Shown here: piece after piece, positions 1 through 9,361 of the stretch
Numbering within the stretch: the stretch's first letter is position 1
Layout: each line of letters opens with the position of its first letter
Assembly: GCA_035637455.1 (NCBI GenBank)
Contig: DASPXE010000227.1
Location: forward strand, 1-64,000
Reading direction: 5' to 3'
DNA length: 64,000 bases
Origin: 20CM-4-69-16 sp035637455
Lineage (GTDB): Bacteria > Gemmatimonadota > Gemmatimonadetes > Gemmatimonadales > GWC2-71-9
Made by a program: the position numbers and the translations under genes
Notes under the pieces: model-generated
The model's database searches: none
Told to the model about the DNA's origin: nothing
Seen by the model: only the letters and a program-made list of their open reading frames with translations

Positions 1-71
1 GTGTGATGCGAGCGCCCCGGGAAGGGTTGGAGCACCATAGGACTAGGCGGGTCGCATGCTGCTACTAACGC

Positions 72-89
72 GGGTCGGTCAACCGACTC
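72..89 (-). other. small hairpin just downstream of ftsK
   Basis: A 7-bp stem (one G-T pair) with a TCAA tetraloop lies directly after the ftsK stop codon. No T-run follows it on the minus strand, so it is a weak transcription-end or mRNA-stability candidate only. Bases 1-95 hold no gene that I can recognise. Confidence 0.25.
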
Positions 90-95
90 TCGGCA

Positions 96-2273
96 TCAGG
101 CCGGACAGATCTCGTCTAGATCTTCCAACCCCACCAGCACATCCCGCGGCTTGCTGCCGTTGGCGGGGCCGAGAATCCCGGCCAGTTCCAGCTGGTCGAT
201 GATCCGCGCGGCCCGCCCGTAGCCGATGCTCATCCGCCGCTGCAGCAAGGAGGTCGAGCCGATCTGATTCTGGATGCAGACCTCGGCGGCCTGCCGGAAC
301 AAGGGATCCCGCTCACCTTCGCCCTGCCCCCTCCCCGTCCCTTCCCCAGCTTTCTCCGCTTCCTCGAGCTGCTCCATCTGCTCGATGATGTCCACCTCGA
401 CCCGCTGCTCGAGCTGAGCACGGCGCTCCGTATACCAGCCCATGAGCCGCTCGGTTTCGTCGGTCGAGATGAAGCAACCTTGGATGCGAACGGGCTCGCT
501 TTTGCCGGGGGGCAGGAACAGCATGTCCCCGTTCCCCAGCAGTGTCTCGGCGCCGTTCTGGTCGAGGATCGTCCGGCTGTCCACCTTAGAAGCGACGCGG
601 AACGCGATCCGACAGGAAAAGTTCGCCTTGATGAGACCCGTGATGACGTTCACGGAGGGCCGCTGGGTTGCCAGGATCAGATGGATCCCCACGGCTCGCG
701 CCTTCTGCGCCAGCGTGGCGAGCGGGGTCTCCACTTCGTGCTGCACGGTCATCATGAGGTCGGCCAGCTCGTCCAGGATCACCACGACGTAAGGCAACAC
801 GCCCTCGCTGTACTCGGCGTCGAACGGCAGCTCTTGCTGGATCCCCGGACCGAAGCCGGGGACTGGCGTGGCGAGGGTCGCTCGCTGCCCTTTGAGCGGC
901 TTCCCGTCGCGCACCTTGCGGTTGAAGTCCGTGATGTTGCGCGCGTGGTTGGCGTGAAACAGCTGGTAGCGGCGCTCCATCTCGCGCACTGCCCACTTGA
1001 GCGCCGTCGCGGCCTTCTGGTTGTTGGTGACGACCGGGTGGCGGAGATGGGGGAGCGCGTTGTACATCGAGAGCTCCACCATTTTCGGATCGATCATCAG
1101 CATCCGCAGCTCCTGCGGCGGATAGCGGTATAGCAGGCTCGTGATGATCGCGTTGATGCAGACCGATTTTCCCGACCCCGTGGCGCCGGCGATCAGCAGG
1201 TGTGGCATCTTCACCAGGTCGGCCACGACCGGCTCACCCTCGAGGTTCTTGCCGAGCGAGATGGGCAGGACGCGGGTCCCGCGGTGGAACTCTTCGCCTT
1301 CGATGAGCTCGCGCACGTGGACCATGCGCGGCATCGGGTTCGGGACCTCGATGCCGACCGCCGCCTTCCCCGGAATCGGCGCGACGATGCGCAGCGACTG
1401 GGCGCGCATCGCGAGCGCCAGATCGTCGGCGAGCGCGGCGATGCGGCCGACCTTCACGCCCGGCCCAGGTGCCACCTCATATTGCGTGACGACGGGGCCG
1501 ACCGTCCGCCCGGCGATCGAGCCCTCTACCCGGAACGTCTGCAGGGTCTCGATCAGCTTGCGCCCCATCTGCTCGATTTGGGCGAGCCCGGCGTCCCCGT
1601 CTTCGGGGGGGGCGGGATTCAGCAGCTCGATGGGCGGGATGAGGACGCCTTTGGGGACAACGGCCGGTCGGACCGAGGGCGGCGTCTTGGACTTCGGGGA
1701 TTTCGGGGGGCGGGGAAGGGGGAAGGGCGCCTCCGGTTCTTTTTTGACGTCTCGCTTCTCCCCCTTCCCCCTTCCCCCTTCCCCGGCCTTTTCCCCCGTT
1801 CGCAAGACGACCAGCGGATGCCACCCCACCGTCAGCAACCCCAACGCCGAGAGCGCGAACAGCCCGACCAGCACCCCGCCCGCCGTGCCGACCGCCTGGT
1901 GCACGCCGTGGGCGAGGGCGCCCGGGAGCACCCCCACCAGCTTTTGCGTGGCAGTCCACAGGTGGTAGTCGGCCGGGAAACTCGCCCCGGCGACCGTGCC
2001 GATCCCGTACGGGAGGAGCAGGATGAGCCCGGTGCCAAGGACGGCCGCACGGGCGGCGGACAGGCTCCCGAGCCGCTCGAACGCGGCCAGCGCCCAGCCG
2101 ATGCCGAGCACCGGGACGAGCACCGACCCCGCGCCGACCACCCGCCACAGCTGCGAGCCGATCCGGTCGCCCCAGCTTCCCGTGATGGGCAAGCGCAGCA
2201 GGGTCAGCCCGAGGAACAGCCCCACCGCCAAGGCGCCGATCCCGACGAGTTCCTGGCGCGCCTTCTGCTTCAT
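96..2273 (-). CDS. ftsK: DNA translocase FtsK
   Basis: Septal DNA-pumping ATPase that clears chromosome termini during division (725 aa). About four membrane segments lie in residues 8-150. A charged Pro/Gly-rich linker (about 155-210) leads to the motor domain, with Walker A GATGSGKSV at 363-371 and Walker B VVVILDELADL at 496-506. The C-terminal winged-helix gamma domain (about 657-720), which reads the orienting DNA sequence, is present. I chose ATG at 2273 because MKQKARQELVG begins the first membrane region and because this ATG overlaps the comB stop (ATGA). A longer in-frame extension upstream is Arg-rich and not FtsK-like. Oddities are two purine-rich insertions encoding near-identical EKAGEG-GRG-GE strings (residues 161-175 and 640-656). 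Last gene of the aroQ-accBC chain. Confidence 0.97.
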   Translation of the reverse strand: MKQKARQELVGIGALAVGLFLGLTLLRLPITGSWGDRIGSQLWRVVGAGSVLVPVLGIGWALAAFERLGSLSAARAAVLGTGLILLLPYGIGTVAGASFPADYHLWTATQKLVGVLPGALAHGVHQAVGTAGGVLVGLFALSALGLLTVGWHPLVVLRTGEKAGEGGRGKGEKRDVKKEPEAPFPLPRPPKSPKSKTPPSVRPAVVPKGVLIPPIELLNPAPPEDGDAGLAQIEQMGRKLIETLQTFRVEGSIAGRTVGPVVTQYEVAPGPGVKVGRIAALADDLALAMRAQSLRIVAPIPGKAAVGIEVPNPMPRMVHVRELIEGEEFHRGTRVLPISLGKNLEGEPVVADLVKMPHLLIAGATGSGKSVCINAIITSLLYRYPPQELRMLMIDPKMVELSMYNALPHLRHPVVTNNQKAATALKWAVREMERRYQLFHANHARNITDFNRKVRDGKPLKGQRATLATPVPGFGPGIQQELPFDAEYSEGVLPYVVVILDELADLMMTVQHEVETPLATLAQKARAVGIHLILATQRPSVNVITGLIKANFSCRIAFRVASKVDSRTILDQNGAETLLGNGDMLFLPPGKSEPVRIQGCFISTDETERLMGWYTERRAQLEQRVEVDIIEQMEQLEEAEKAGEGTGRGQGEGERDPLFRQAAEVCIQNQIGSTSLLQRRMSIGYGRAARIIDQLELAGILGPANGSKPRDVLVGLEDLDEICPA
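306..356 (-). repeat. purine-rich tract inside ftsK (copy 2)
   Basis: On the minus strand this is a G/A-only-like stretch encoding a Gly/Glu/Arg linker between the motor and gamma domains of FtsK. It begins with the same EKAGEG string as the tract at 1752-1793 and has a loose 7-bp periodicity. Confidence 0.5.
1712..1784. repeat. heptamer-arm inverted repeat inside ftsK linker
   Basis: The 16 bases at 1712-1727 (GGGGAAGGGGGAAGGG) recur as an exact reverse complement at 1769-1784 and again at 1762-1777. The right arm is a tandem array of the 7-bp unit TTCCCCC. The arms are separated by 34-41 bp. The element lies entirely in the disordered linker of FtsK and keeps the reading frame. It shares its architecture, though not its unit sequence, with the intergenic elements at 18264, 35750 and 41230. 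Confidence 0.7.
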
Positions 2274-2985
2274 GTGATCCGGCGGTTCGCGTACGTCGGG
2301 ACCACCCCGAATCGGTCCGCCTTCGCAGCGAACGCGACGTCGTCGCCGAGGTCCACGTCGGCGAGCTGGCGGGCGGCTTCGGAGTTCTCCAGCGCCTCCT
2401 GCCACGTCGCGAACTGCCTGGTGAGGGCGACCGCGGCCCGAGCGGCGTCGTTCAGCTCGACCTTGCGGACGCCCTTTTTCACGCCTTTCACGAGGCGGCC
2501 GGCGGTGTAGGCGTCTTCGATCGCGAACTGCTTCTCGCGGCCGGCACAGATGATCACGAGGTCACGCCGGCCGGCGACCACCTCGTGCGCGCGCGCGGTG
2601 AGCGCACGGAAGTTCACCGGGGCGCCGACCAGCACCGGGTCGCCGCCCTGCGCCGCCACCAGCGCCGGCGTCCCGTTGGTGGTCGCGAGCACGATCGTCT
2701 TGCCCGCGACCGTGGCCGGGGTCATCTCGCGCGGTGAATTGCCGAGGGCGAAGCCCTCGATCTTGAGGCTTTTCCGCTCGCCCGCGAGCAGCACGCCGTC
2801 CTTCTCGAGATTCGAGGCGAGGCGCACCGCCTCTTCCGATGTCGCGGCCGGGATCACCGCCTTCGCCCCGTTCGCCAGCGCCGTGACCACCGTCGTGGTA
2901 GCCCGGAGGACGTCGATCACGACGACGCCTCGACCCCCGAGATCTCCCGCAGCGAGGCCCAGCGGCGTGAAAAAGACGTCGATTT

Positions 2986-2989
<4 letters not shown>
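2270..2989 (-). CDS. comB: probable 2-phosphosulfolactate phosphatase (ComB family)
   Basis: Mg-dependent phosphatase family acting on 2-phosphosulfolactate in coenzyme M-type sulfonate metabolism in archaea. In bacteria without coenzyme M the true substrate is often unknown. The 239-aa length is normal for the family. Family motifs are visible: DVLRATTT at 26-33, a GERK-x-GFALGNSP block at 70-86 and ATTNGT near 102-107. The gene overlaps accC upstream and ftsK downstream by 4 bp each (ATGA junctions), so it is translationally coupled. The family assignment is firm; the physiological substrate here is inference. Confidence 0.9.
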
Positions 2990-4340
<1,351 letters not shown>

Positions 4341-4341
<1 letters not shown>

Positions 4342-5507
4342 CAGGGCGCGAGGTCGCCGCGCAGGCCGGCTGCGGCGGTGGAGCCGCCGAACGCCCGGCT
4401 CTGCCCGGACTCCACCCCCGACACCTTGAGCGCGAACTCGCTCGGGTTCGTGGCGTAGAAGAGCGCGCTCTCGTAGCTGATGACGCCCTGCTGGTACCAC
4501 TGAAACAGCGACTGGTCGAAGCTCTGCATCCCGTACTGCACCGACCCCTGGGCGATCAGATCCGGGATGTTGAGCTGCTTCGAGAGGTCGCGGATGTTGT
4601 CCTGCACCGCGGCGGTGTTGATGAGCACCTCCGACGCCGGCACGCGCCCCTGACCGTCCTTCTTCGGGACGAGCCGCAGCGACACCACTGTCGCGAGCGC
4701 CGTGGACAGGAGATGGCGGATTTCGTCGTGCTGATGCGGTGGGAAGAACGAAATGACGCGGTTGATCGTCTGGGTGCAGTCCGTCGTGTGCAACGTCGAG
4801 AACACGAGGTGCCCCGTGTCCGCGGCCTTCAGCGCCGTGTCGAGCGTCTCCATATCACGGATCTCGCCGATCAGGATGACGTCGGGCGCCTGGCGCAACA
4901 CGTGCCGCAGCGCCGCGTTGAACGACAGCGTGTCGTTCCCCACTTCGCGCTGCGAGATATTCGCCAGGTTGTCGCGATGCAGGAACTCGATCGGGTCTTC
5001 GATGGTGATGATGTTGACCCGACGGCCCAGGTTGATGTGGTTGATCATCGCGGCCAGCGCGGTCGACTTGCCCGACCCGGTGACCCCCGTGACGAGCACC
5101 AGCCCGCGCGGCTTGATCGCGATCTCCTCGAGCACCGGCGGCAGGTTCAGGTCCCGGATCGTCTTCACCTCGTACGGGATCGACCGGAACGCGAACGCCA
5201 CGGTGCCGCGCTGCTGGTACACATTGGTGCGGAACCGGCCCACGCCCGGCACGCCGATCGCGAAGTCCGCCTCCTTGTGCTCGGCGAACTCCTTGACCTG
5301 CCGCGGCGTCATGATCTGCTCGGCGAGCGACTTCAATTCCTCCGGCTTGAGCGGGGCCGTGTCGAGCGTGAGCAGCTCGCCGTTCACGCGGATCGTCGCC
5401 GGCCGGCCCACCTTGAGCAACAGGTCGGACGCGTTGCGCTGGACCATCTGGGTGATGGCCTGCTTGAAGTTGAACGTCGCGCCGCTGCTGGTGGGTGCGT
5501 CAGGCAT
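4341..5507 (-). CDS. pilT: type IV pilus twitching-motility ATPase PilT
   Basis: Hexameric cytoplasmic ATPase that powers pilus retraction. The 388-aa protein has an N-terminal PAS-like part, Walker A GVTGSGKST (141-149), Asp-box region ITIEDPIEF (167-175), Walker B VILIGEIRD (210-218), the His box STLHTTD (237-243) and an NIRDLSK motif (304-310) in the place of the retraction motif AIRNLIRE. The tail after residue 355 is longer than in the shortest PilT proteins. I prefer ATG at 5507, overlapping the accB stop by 8 bp. An ATG at 5555 would place its purine-rich site right against the start codon. No other pilus gene is in the window. Its place between accB and accC is odd. Confidence 0.95.
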
Positions 5508-5985
5508 GCGGGTCCACTCGGAAGAGGGGCTGTCCGAACTCGACTGGCTGGGCATTCTCCACGCAGACTTCGCGCACCAAGCCCGCGACTTCGGCCTCGA
5601 TCTCGTTCATGATCTTCATCGCTTCGATGATGCAGACGACCTGCCCGGTGGCGACGCGACTCCCGGCCTTGATGTACGGCTCCGCCCCCGGCTCGGGTGC
5701 AGCGTAGAACGTGCCGACCATCGGGGACTTGATCTCGACGAGCTGAGACTTGGGCAGGGCACCCGACGGGGCGGCGCCGACCGGGCCACCTGGAGCGGGC
5801 GGGGTGACCGGTGCCGGCGCCTGCGCCACGACCACGTGCTGCCCCCCCGCGTTCGTCCCGTGGCCCGCCTTCGTGACCCGGATCGACGACCACCTCCCCA
5901 GCAGGCCCCGGCGCACCTCGATCGCGCCGAGCTCCGGAGCGTCCTTCAGGATCTGCACCAGCTGCGCGATGATGTCGAGGTTCAT
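5500..5985 (-). CDS. accB: biotin carboxyl carrier protein of acetyl-CoA carboxylase
   Basis: Carries the biotin that AccC carboxylates. The 161-aa protein has a short helical N-terminus, a Pro/Ala-rich linker (about 50-78) and a C-terminal biotinyl domain whose biotinylation motif EAMKIMNE places the modified lysine at residue 124. The ATG at 5985 lies 11 bp after the pepP stop. The order aroQ-pepP-accB recalls the aroQ-pepP-efp-accB-accC block of Firmicutes, but no efp is present. Confidence 0.97.
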   Translation of the reverse strand: MNLDIIAQLVQILKDAPELGAIEVRRGLLGRWSSIRVTKAGHGTNAGGQHVVVAQAPAPVTPPAPGGPVGAAPSGALPKSQLVEIKSPMVGTFYAAPEPGAEPYIKAGSRVATGQVVCIIEAMKIMNEIEAEVAGLVREVCVENAQPVEFGQPLFRVDPHA

Positions 5986-5996
5986 GGGCCCGAAAT

Positions 5997-7091
5997 CTAC
6001 ACGAGTTCGAGAAGTTCCGTACGACCGTCCGATAACAGGACCGGTCCCGCGGCCGACACATGGACATCGTCTTCGATCCGCACGCCGCCCTGCCCCGCGA
6101 GGTAGACGCCCGGCTCGATTGTCACGACCGACCCGACGGGCAGCGGGTCGACATTGGTCTTCGACAGCCGCGGCGCCTCGTGCACCTCGAGCCCCAGGCC
6201 GTGCCCCAGCGAATGACCGAACGCCTCGCCAAAGCCGCGCGCTTCGATCACGTCGCGCGCGAGCGCGTCGGCGTCGCGCCCACTCATGCCCGCCCGCACG
6301 CACCCCCGCGCCCGCCGTTGCGCCTCGGCGACGAGCTCGTACACTGCGCGCTGCTGCTCCGTCGCCCCCGCACCCACGACGACTGTGCGCGTGATGTCGG
6401 CGCAGTAGCCGTCCACCTGAGCGCCGAAGTCCAACAACAGCCACTCGCCCACCGCCACAACCCGCCGGCTCGAGCGCGCATGCGGCAACGCGGTGCGCGG
6501 GCCGGACGCGACGATCGTCGCGAACGGATGCCCTTCGCTTCCGAGTCGCCGCAGCGTGCCCTCCAGGATCCCGGCGATCTCGAGCTCCGTCAGCCCCGCC
6601 CTCACCTGGGTCAGCGTGCGCCGCAACCCTTCGCACGCCAGCTCGGCGGCGCTGCGGATCGCCGCCACCTCTCCGGGATCCTTGGCGGCCCGCAGGCGCT
6701 CCACCAGGTGCTTGGTCGGCTTCCAGCGCCACGGCTTGCCCGCCTGCGCGAAGCGCTCGGCGTCCTCCACTGAAAGCACGTGCGCCTCGTAGCCCACCAC
6801 GGCCAGCCGCCCGAGCGTCGCCAGCGCCTGGAAGAACCGGTCCCACACGCTCGTGCGCTCCACCTCGATCCGGGCGACCGCGCCGGCTTCCGCCCGTGCC
6901 TGTTCGTCATAGCGGAAGTCGGTCACCAGCAGCACGTCGCCCCGGGTCACCGCCACGATCGCTGCCGAGCCGCTGAAGCCCGTCAGGTACCGGATGTTGG
7001 CGCGCGACGTGACCAGCAGCCCGTCCAGCTCTTCGGCGGCGAGCGCTGCGGCGAGCGCCTCCTGCCGCGCGCGCCGCGGATCAGCGATCAT
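5997..7091 (-). CDS. pepP: Xaa-Pro aminopeptidase / Xaa-Pro dipeptidase family (M24B)
   Basis: Dinuclear-metal peptidase that removes N-terminal residues preceding proline, or splits X-Pro dipeptides. At 364 aa it matches the short bacterial PepQ/PapA type rather than the 440-aa E. coli PepP. The creatinase-like N-domain (1-135) is followed by the pita-bread domain. All five metal ligands can be seen: D221 (LLLDFGA), D232 (CADITRT), H297 (SLGHGLG), E326 (TIEPG) and E340 (RIEDD), plus H204 (ALPHA). The start overlaps aroQ by 11 bp. Exact specificity (aminopeptidase or dipeptidase) cannot be read from sequence. Confidence 0.93.
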   Translation of the reverse strand: MIADPRRARQEALAAALAAEELDGLLVTSRANIRYLTGFSGSAAIVAVTRGDVLLVTDFRYDEQARAEAGAVARIEVERTSVWDRFFQALATLGRLAVVGYEAHVLSVEDAERFAQAGKPWRWKPTKHLVERLRAAKDPGEVAAIRSAAELACEGLRRTLTQVRAGLTELEIAGILEGTLRRLGSEGHPFATIVASGPRTALPHARSSRRVVAVGEWLLLDFGAQVDGYCADITRTVVVGAGATEQQRAVYELVAEAQRRARGCVRAGMSGRDADALARDVIEARGFGEAFGHSLGHGLGLEVHEAPRLSKTNVDPLPVGSVVTIEPGVYLAGQGGVRIEDDVHVSAAGPVLLSDGRTELLELV

Positions 7092-7527
7092 GGCGGGACG
7101 CGAGATAGCCGACCAGGCCCTCGAGTCCCAGCCGATAGCTCTCGGCTCCGAACCCCGTCACCACGCCGACCGCGACGTCCGCGAGGACCGAGCGGCGCCG
7201 CTCGGGCTCGCGCGCGAAGATGTTCGACAGGTGCACTTCCACGAACGGCACCCGTACGGCGACGAGCGCGTCCCGCACGGCGAGGCTCGTGTGGGTGAAC
7301 GCCGCCGCGTTGATGACGGCGCCGTCCGCCCGCCCCTTGAGCGCCTGAATCGCGTCCACCAGCTCGCCCTCATGGTTCGTCTGGGTCCAGCTGACGTTCA
7401 CGCCGAGCGCCTGCGCCCGCTCGCGCGTGCGCGTCTCGATCTCCGCCAGCGTGGCGCGGCCGTACAGCTCCGGCTCGCGCTCGCCCAGCAAATTGAGGTT
7501 CGGGCCGTTCAGCACGGCAATGTGCAC
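7081..7527 (-). CDS. aroQ: 3-dehydroquinate dehydratase type II
   Basis: Third step of the shikimate pathway: trans-dehydration of 3-dehydroquinate in a dodecameric enzyme. The protein is 148 aa, typical of type II. Motifs are LNGPNLNLLG (6-15), the catalytic Tyr22 in ELYGR, INAAAFTHTS (72-81) and the catalytic His99 in VEVHLSN. It starts with GTG at 7527, which shares a base with the TAG of the upstream TPR gene (TAGTG). Confidence 0.96.
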   Translation of the reverse strand: MHIAVLNGPNLNLLGEREPELYGRATLAEIETRTRERAQALGVNVSWTQTNHEGELVDAIQALKGRADGAVINAAAFTHTSLAVRDALVAVRVPFVEVHLSNIFAREPERRRSVLADVAVGVVTGFGAESYRLGLEGLVGYLASRHDR

Positions 7528-9212
7528 TAGGACTTGAGGCCCTTCAGCCAGGCCTGGAACTGATCGAGCTCACCCTCGTCTTCGAGCGGTGCACGCGCCT
7601 TCGGACCCGACGGCCGAGCCGCCGGTTTGGGGCTCCCGCCTGTCGGCGGGGGGACCACCGCGCCGCCCGCGGGCGCCGCCGGCGTGCCGAAGAACTGATC
7701 GAAGGAAAATCCGCCGGTCTGAGCGGGAGGCGGCGCTGGCGGGACAGTCGCGGGCGGAGACTCCGCCGCAGGCAGCGATCCCCGCGTGCCCTCTTCACCG
7801 AACACCTCGTCGAGCGAAATCGTATCCTCCGCCGGGCGGCTCGCCTCCCCCGGAGCGACGATCTCCTGGTCCAGCCCGGCGTCCGGCGGCGCGATGGCGA
7901 ACGCGCGCTCCAGCGGCGACCCCCCCCCCGCCCCCCCCGGCCACCCCGGGCCGGCCGCCTCGGGCACGGCCGTCACCTGCGGCCGACCCGCCAGGATCCG
8001 CTTGAGGAACGTCGGCACCGACTCGCCCATCTCCCCCTCCCTGCCCCGCCTCCGCTTCCCCCCGGGCGACAGTGCGTCGACGCGCGCGTGAAGGCGCGCG
8101 TCGCCCGGGCGCTGCGCCAGCAGCGCCTGGTACACGCGCAGCGCGTCCTCCGGGTGGCCCTGCTTCAAATAAAGATCCGCCATCGTCTCTGTTAACACCG
8201 GCTCGGCCCGCGAGAGGGCCGCAGTGTCCGCCGCGCCGTCGTCGTCCGACAACACCACGGCTGCAGGCGTCTCCGGCGCCCCCGGCGGAGGAAACCGGGG
8301 CGGGGCGGCGGGCGGGGGGGGAGCTGGAGGTGGCGCCAACGGAGCAGGCCACGCCGGTTGGGGTGAGCGAGACGGCGTCACATCCTCGGGCATGATGAGC
8401 GGCAGATCCACCACCGGCAGCTCAGACTCGGGCTGGGGCTCGGGCGGCAGATCGGGCGCGGCAAACGTGCCGCTCTCGTACTGCGTAGCCGCCAGTCCCT
8501 CGACCGTGAGGTCCTGGGGCTTGAGGGCCACTTCCTCCTGGACCTCGAGGCCATCCGCCTTAGCCGCGTCGTGTGCCACGGCGTTGAAGTCCAGCGTCCC
8601 GTCGAACGTCTCGATGTCTCCCGCCGGCGCCCGCGCCTCGAGCTGCGGGGCGGCTGGTTGCTCCGGCTCCACCACGAACTCGGGCTTCGGCATCCGAGCG
8701 GTCCTGGTTGCGCTCGCACCGGACCGCTCTGGGACAAGGACTGCCGGCGGGGGGACGGGCATCGGGGGGACGCCGGGAGCAGGCGCCGCTGACTTGGGCG
8801 CTGTCTGCGCCGCTTTCCCCTTAGCGCGCGTGAGGGCCTCGGCGGCGTCGCCGTTCATCGGGTCGACGGCGAGCAGTCGTGACAGCCACTCCGTGGCCTC
8901 GTCATAGCGCCCGCCCCGCTCCGCGATCTCAGCGAGCAGCCTGAGGCCGAGGACGTTCTCGGGATCGAGCTCGAGGACCTTGCGGAACACCTGCGACGCG
9001 GCGGCGTCGTTCTTCAAATCGAGAAAGCAGCGCCCGTAAACGATGTGGGCACTTACGTAATCGGGATGTCGCTCGAGCCCGGACTTGCATAGCTCGATGG
9101 CTCTATCTAATTCCCCCGCTTTACGATAGGCGTCCGCCAAGGGCGCGAAGTTGCGGCCCTTGGGGTTCTCGGCCCATCGCTTTTCGAGCTTTTCTATCTC
9201 GCTGGTGTACAC
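7527..9212 (-). CDS. TPR protein with long Pro/Ala-rich linkers
   Basis: Unnamed 561-aa protein without signal peptide or membrane segment, probably a cytoplasmic scaffold. Residues 16-140 hold three to four tetratricopeptide repeats. A disordered Pro/Ala/Glu segment follows, then one more TPR-like helical pair around 337-380, another Pro-rich segment and a distinct acidic/amphipathic end GELDQFQAWLKGLKS. The GTG start at 9212 is 21 bp from a predicted transcription start. A purine-rich heptad tract (8028-8061) codes for the KRRRGREGEMGE patch. First gene of the aroQ-acc chain. Function unknown; TPR proteins of this kind usually mediate protein-protein contacts. Confidence 0.85.
   Translation of the reverse strand: MYTSEIEKLEKRWAENPKGRNFAPLADAYRKAGELDRAIELCKSGLERHPDYVSAHIVYGRCFLDLKNDAAASQVFRKVLELDPENVLGLRLLAEIAERGGRYDEATEWLSRLLAVDPMNGDAAEALTRAKGKAAQTAPKSAAPAPGVPPMPVPPPAVLVPERSGASATRTARMPKPEFVVEPEQPAAPQLEARAPAGDIETFDGTLDFNAVAHDAAKADGLEVQEEVALKPQDLTVEGLAATQYESGTFAAPDLPPEPQPESELPVVDLPLIMPEDVTPSRSPQPAWPAPLAPPPAPPPPAAPPRFPPPGAPETPAAVVLSDDDGAADTAALSRAEPVLTETMADLYLKQGHPEDALRVYQALLAQRPGDARLHARVDALSPGGKRRRGREGEMGESVPTFLKRILAGRPQVTAVPEAAGPGWPGGAGGGSPLERAFAIAPPDAGLDQEIVAPGEASRPAEDTISLDEVFGEEGTRGSLPAAESPPATVPPAPPPAQTGGFSFDQFFGTPAAPAGGAVVPPPTGGSPKPAARPSGPKARAPLEDEGELDQFQAWLKGLKS
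8028..8061 (-). repeat. purine-rich heptad-like tract in TPR gene
   Basis: The minus strand reads almost only G and A in about five imperfect 7-bp steps, coding for a Lys/Arg/Gly/Glu patch in a disordered linker. It resembles the two tracts inside ftsK. Confidence 0.35.
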
Positions 9213-9239
9213 GGCCTAAGTTCTTGCGGGAATTGGTCG

Positions 9240-9269
9240 AAGATAGTGTTCGGCCGGCGCCGCTGTCAA
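9240..9269 (-). promoter_or_regulatory. sigma70-type promoter for the TPR-aroQ-accBC-ftsK chain
   Basis: On the minus strand a perfect -35 TTGACA (9269-9264) is followed after 18 bp by TATCTT (9245-9240, four of six matches). Transcription would start near 9233, giving a short leader of about 20 bases before the GTG at 9212. It lies in the 149-bp divergent gap with the foldase gene. Confidence 0.6.
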
Positions 9270-9290
9270 TCGGAATCGCTGCCCCGTCGC

Positions 9291-9319
9291 TTGAGTTTCC
9301 CCGTTGTGGCTCTTAGACT
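9291..9319 (+). promoter_or_regulatory. putative promoter of the PpiD/SurA-like gene
   Basis: TTGAGT (9291-9296), a 17-bp spacer and TAGACT (9314-9319) each match four of six consensus bases. They are correctly placed for the ATG at 9362, which has GGAG at 9347-9350. Confidence 0.4.
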
Positions 9320-9361
9320 TATGCCCCTTCGCATCCCCTCTGATCCGGAGCTTGGCGTCCT

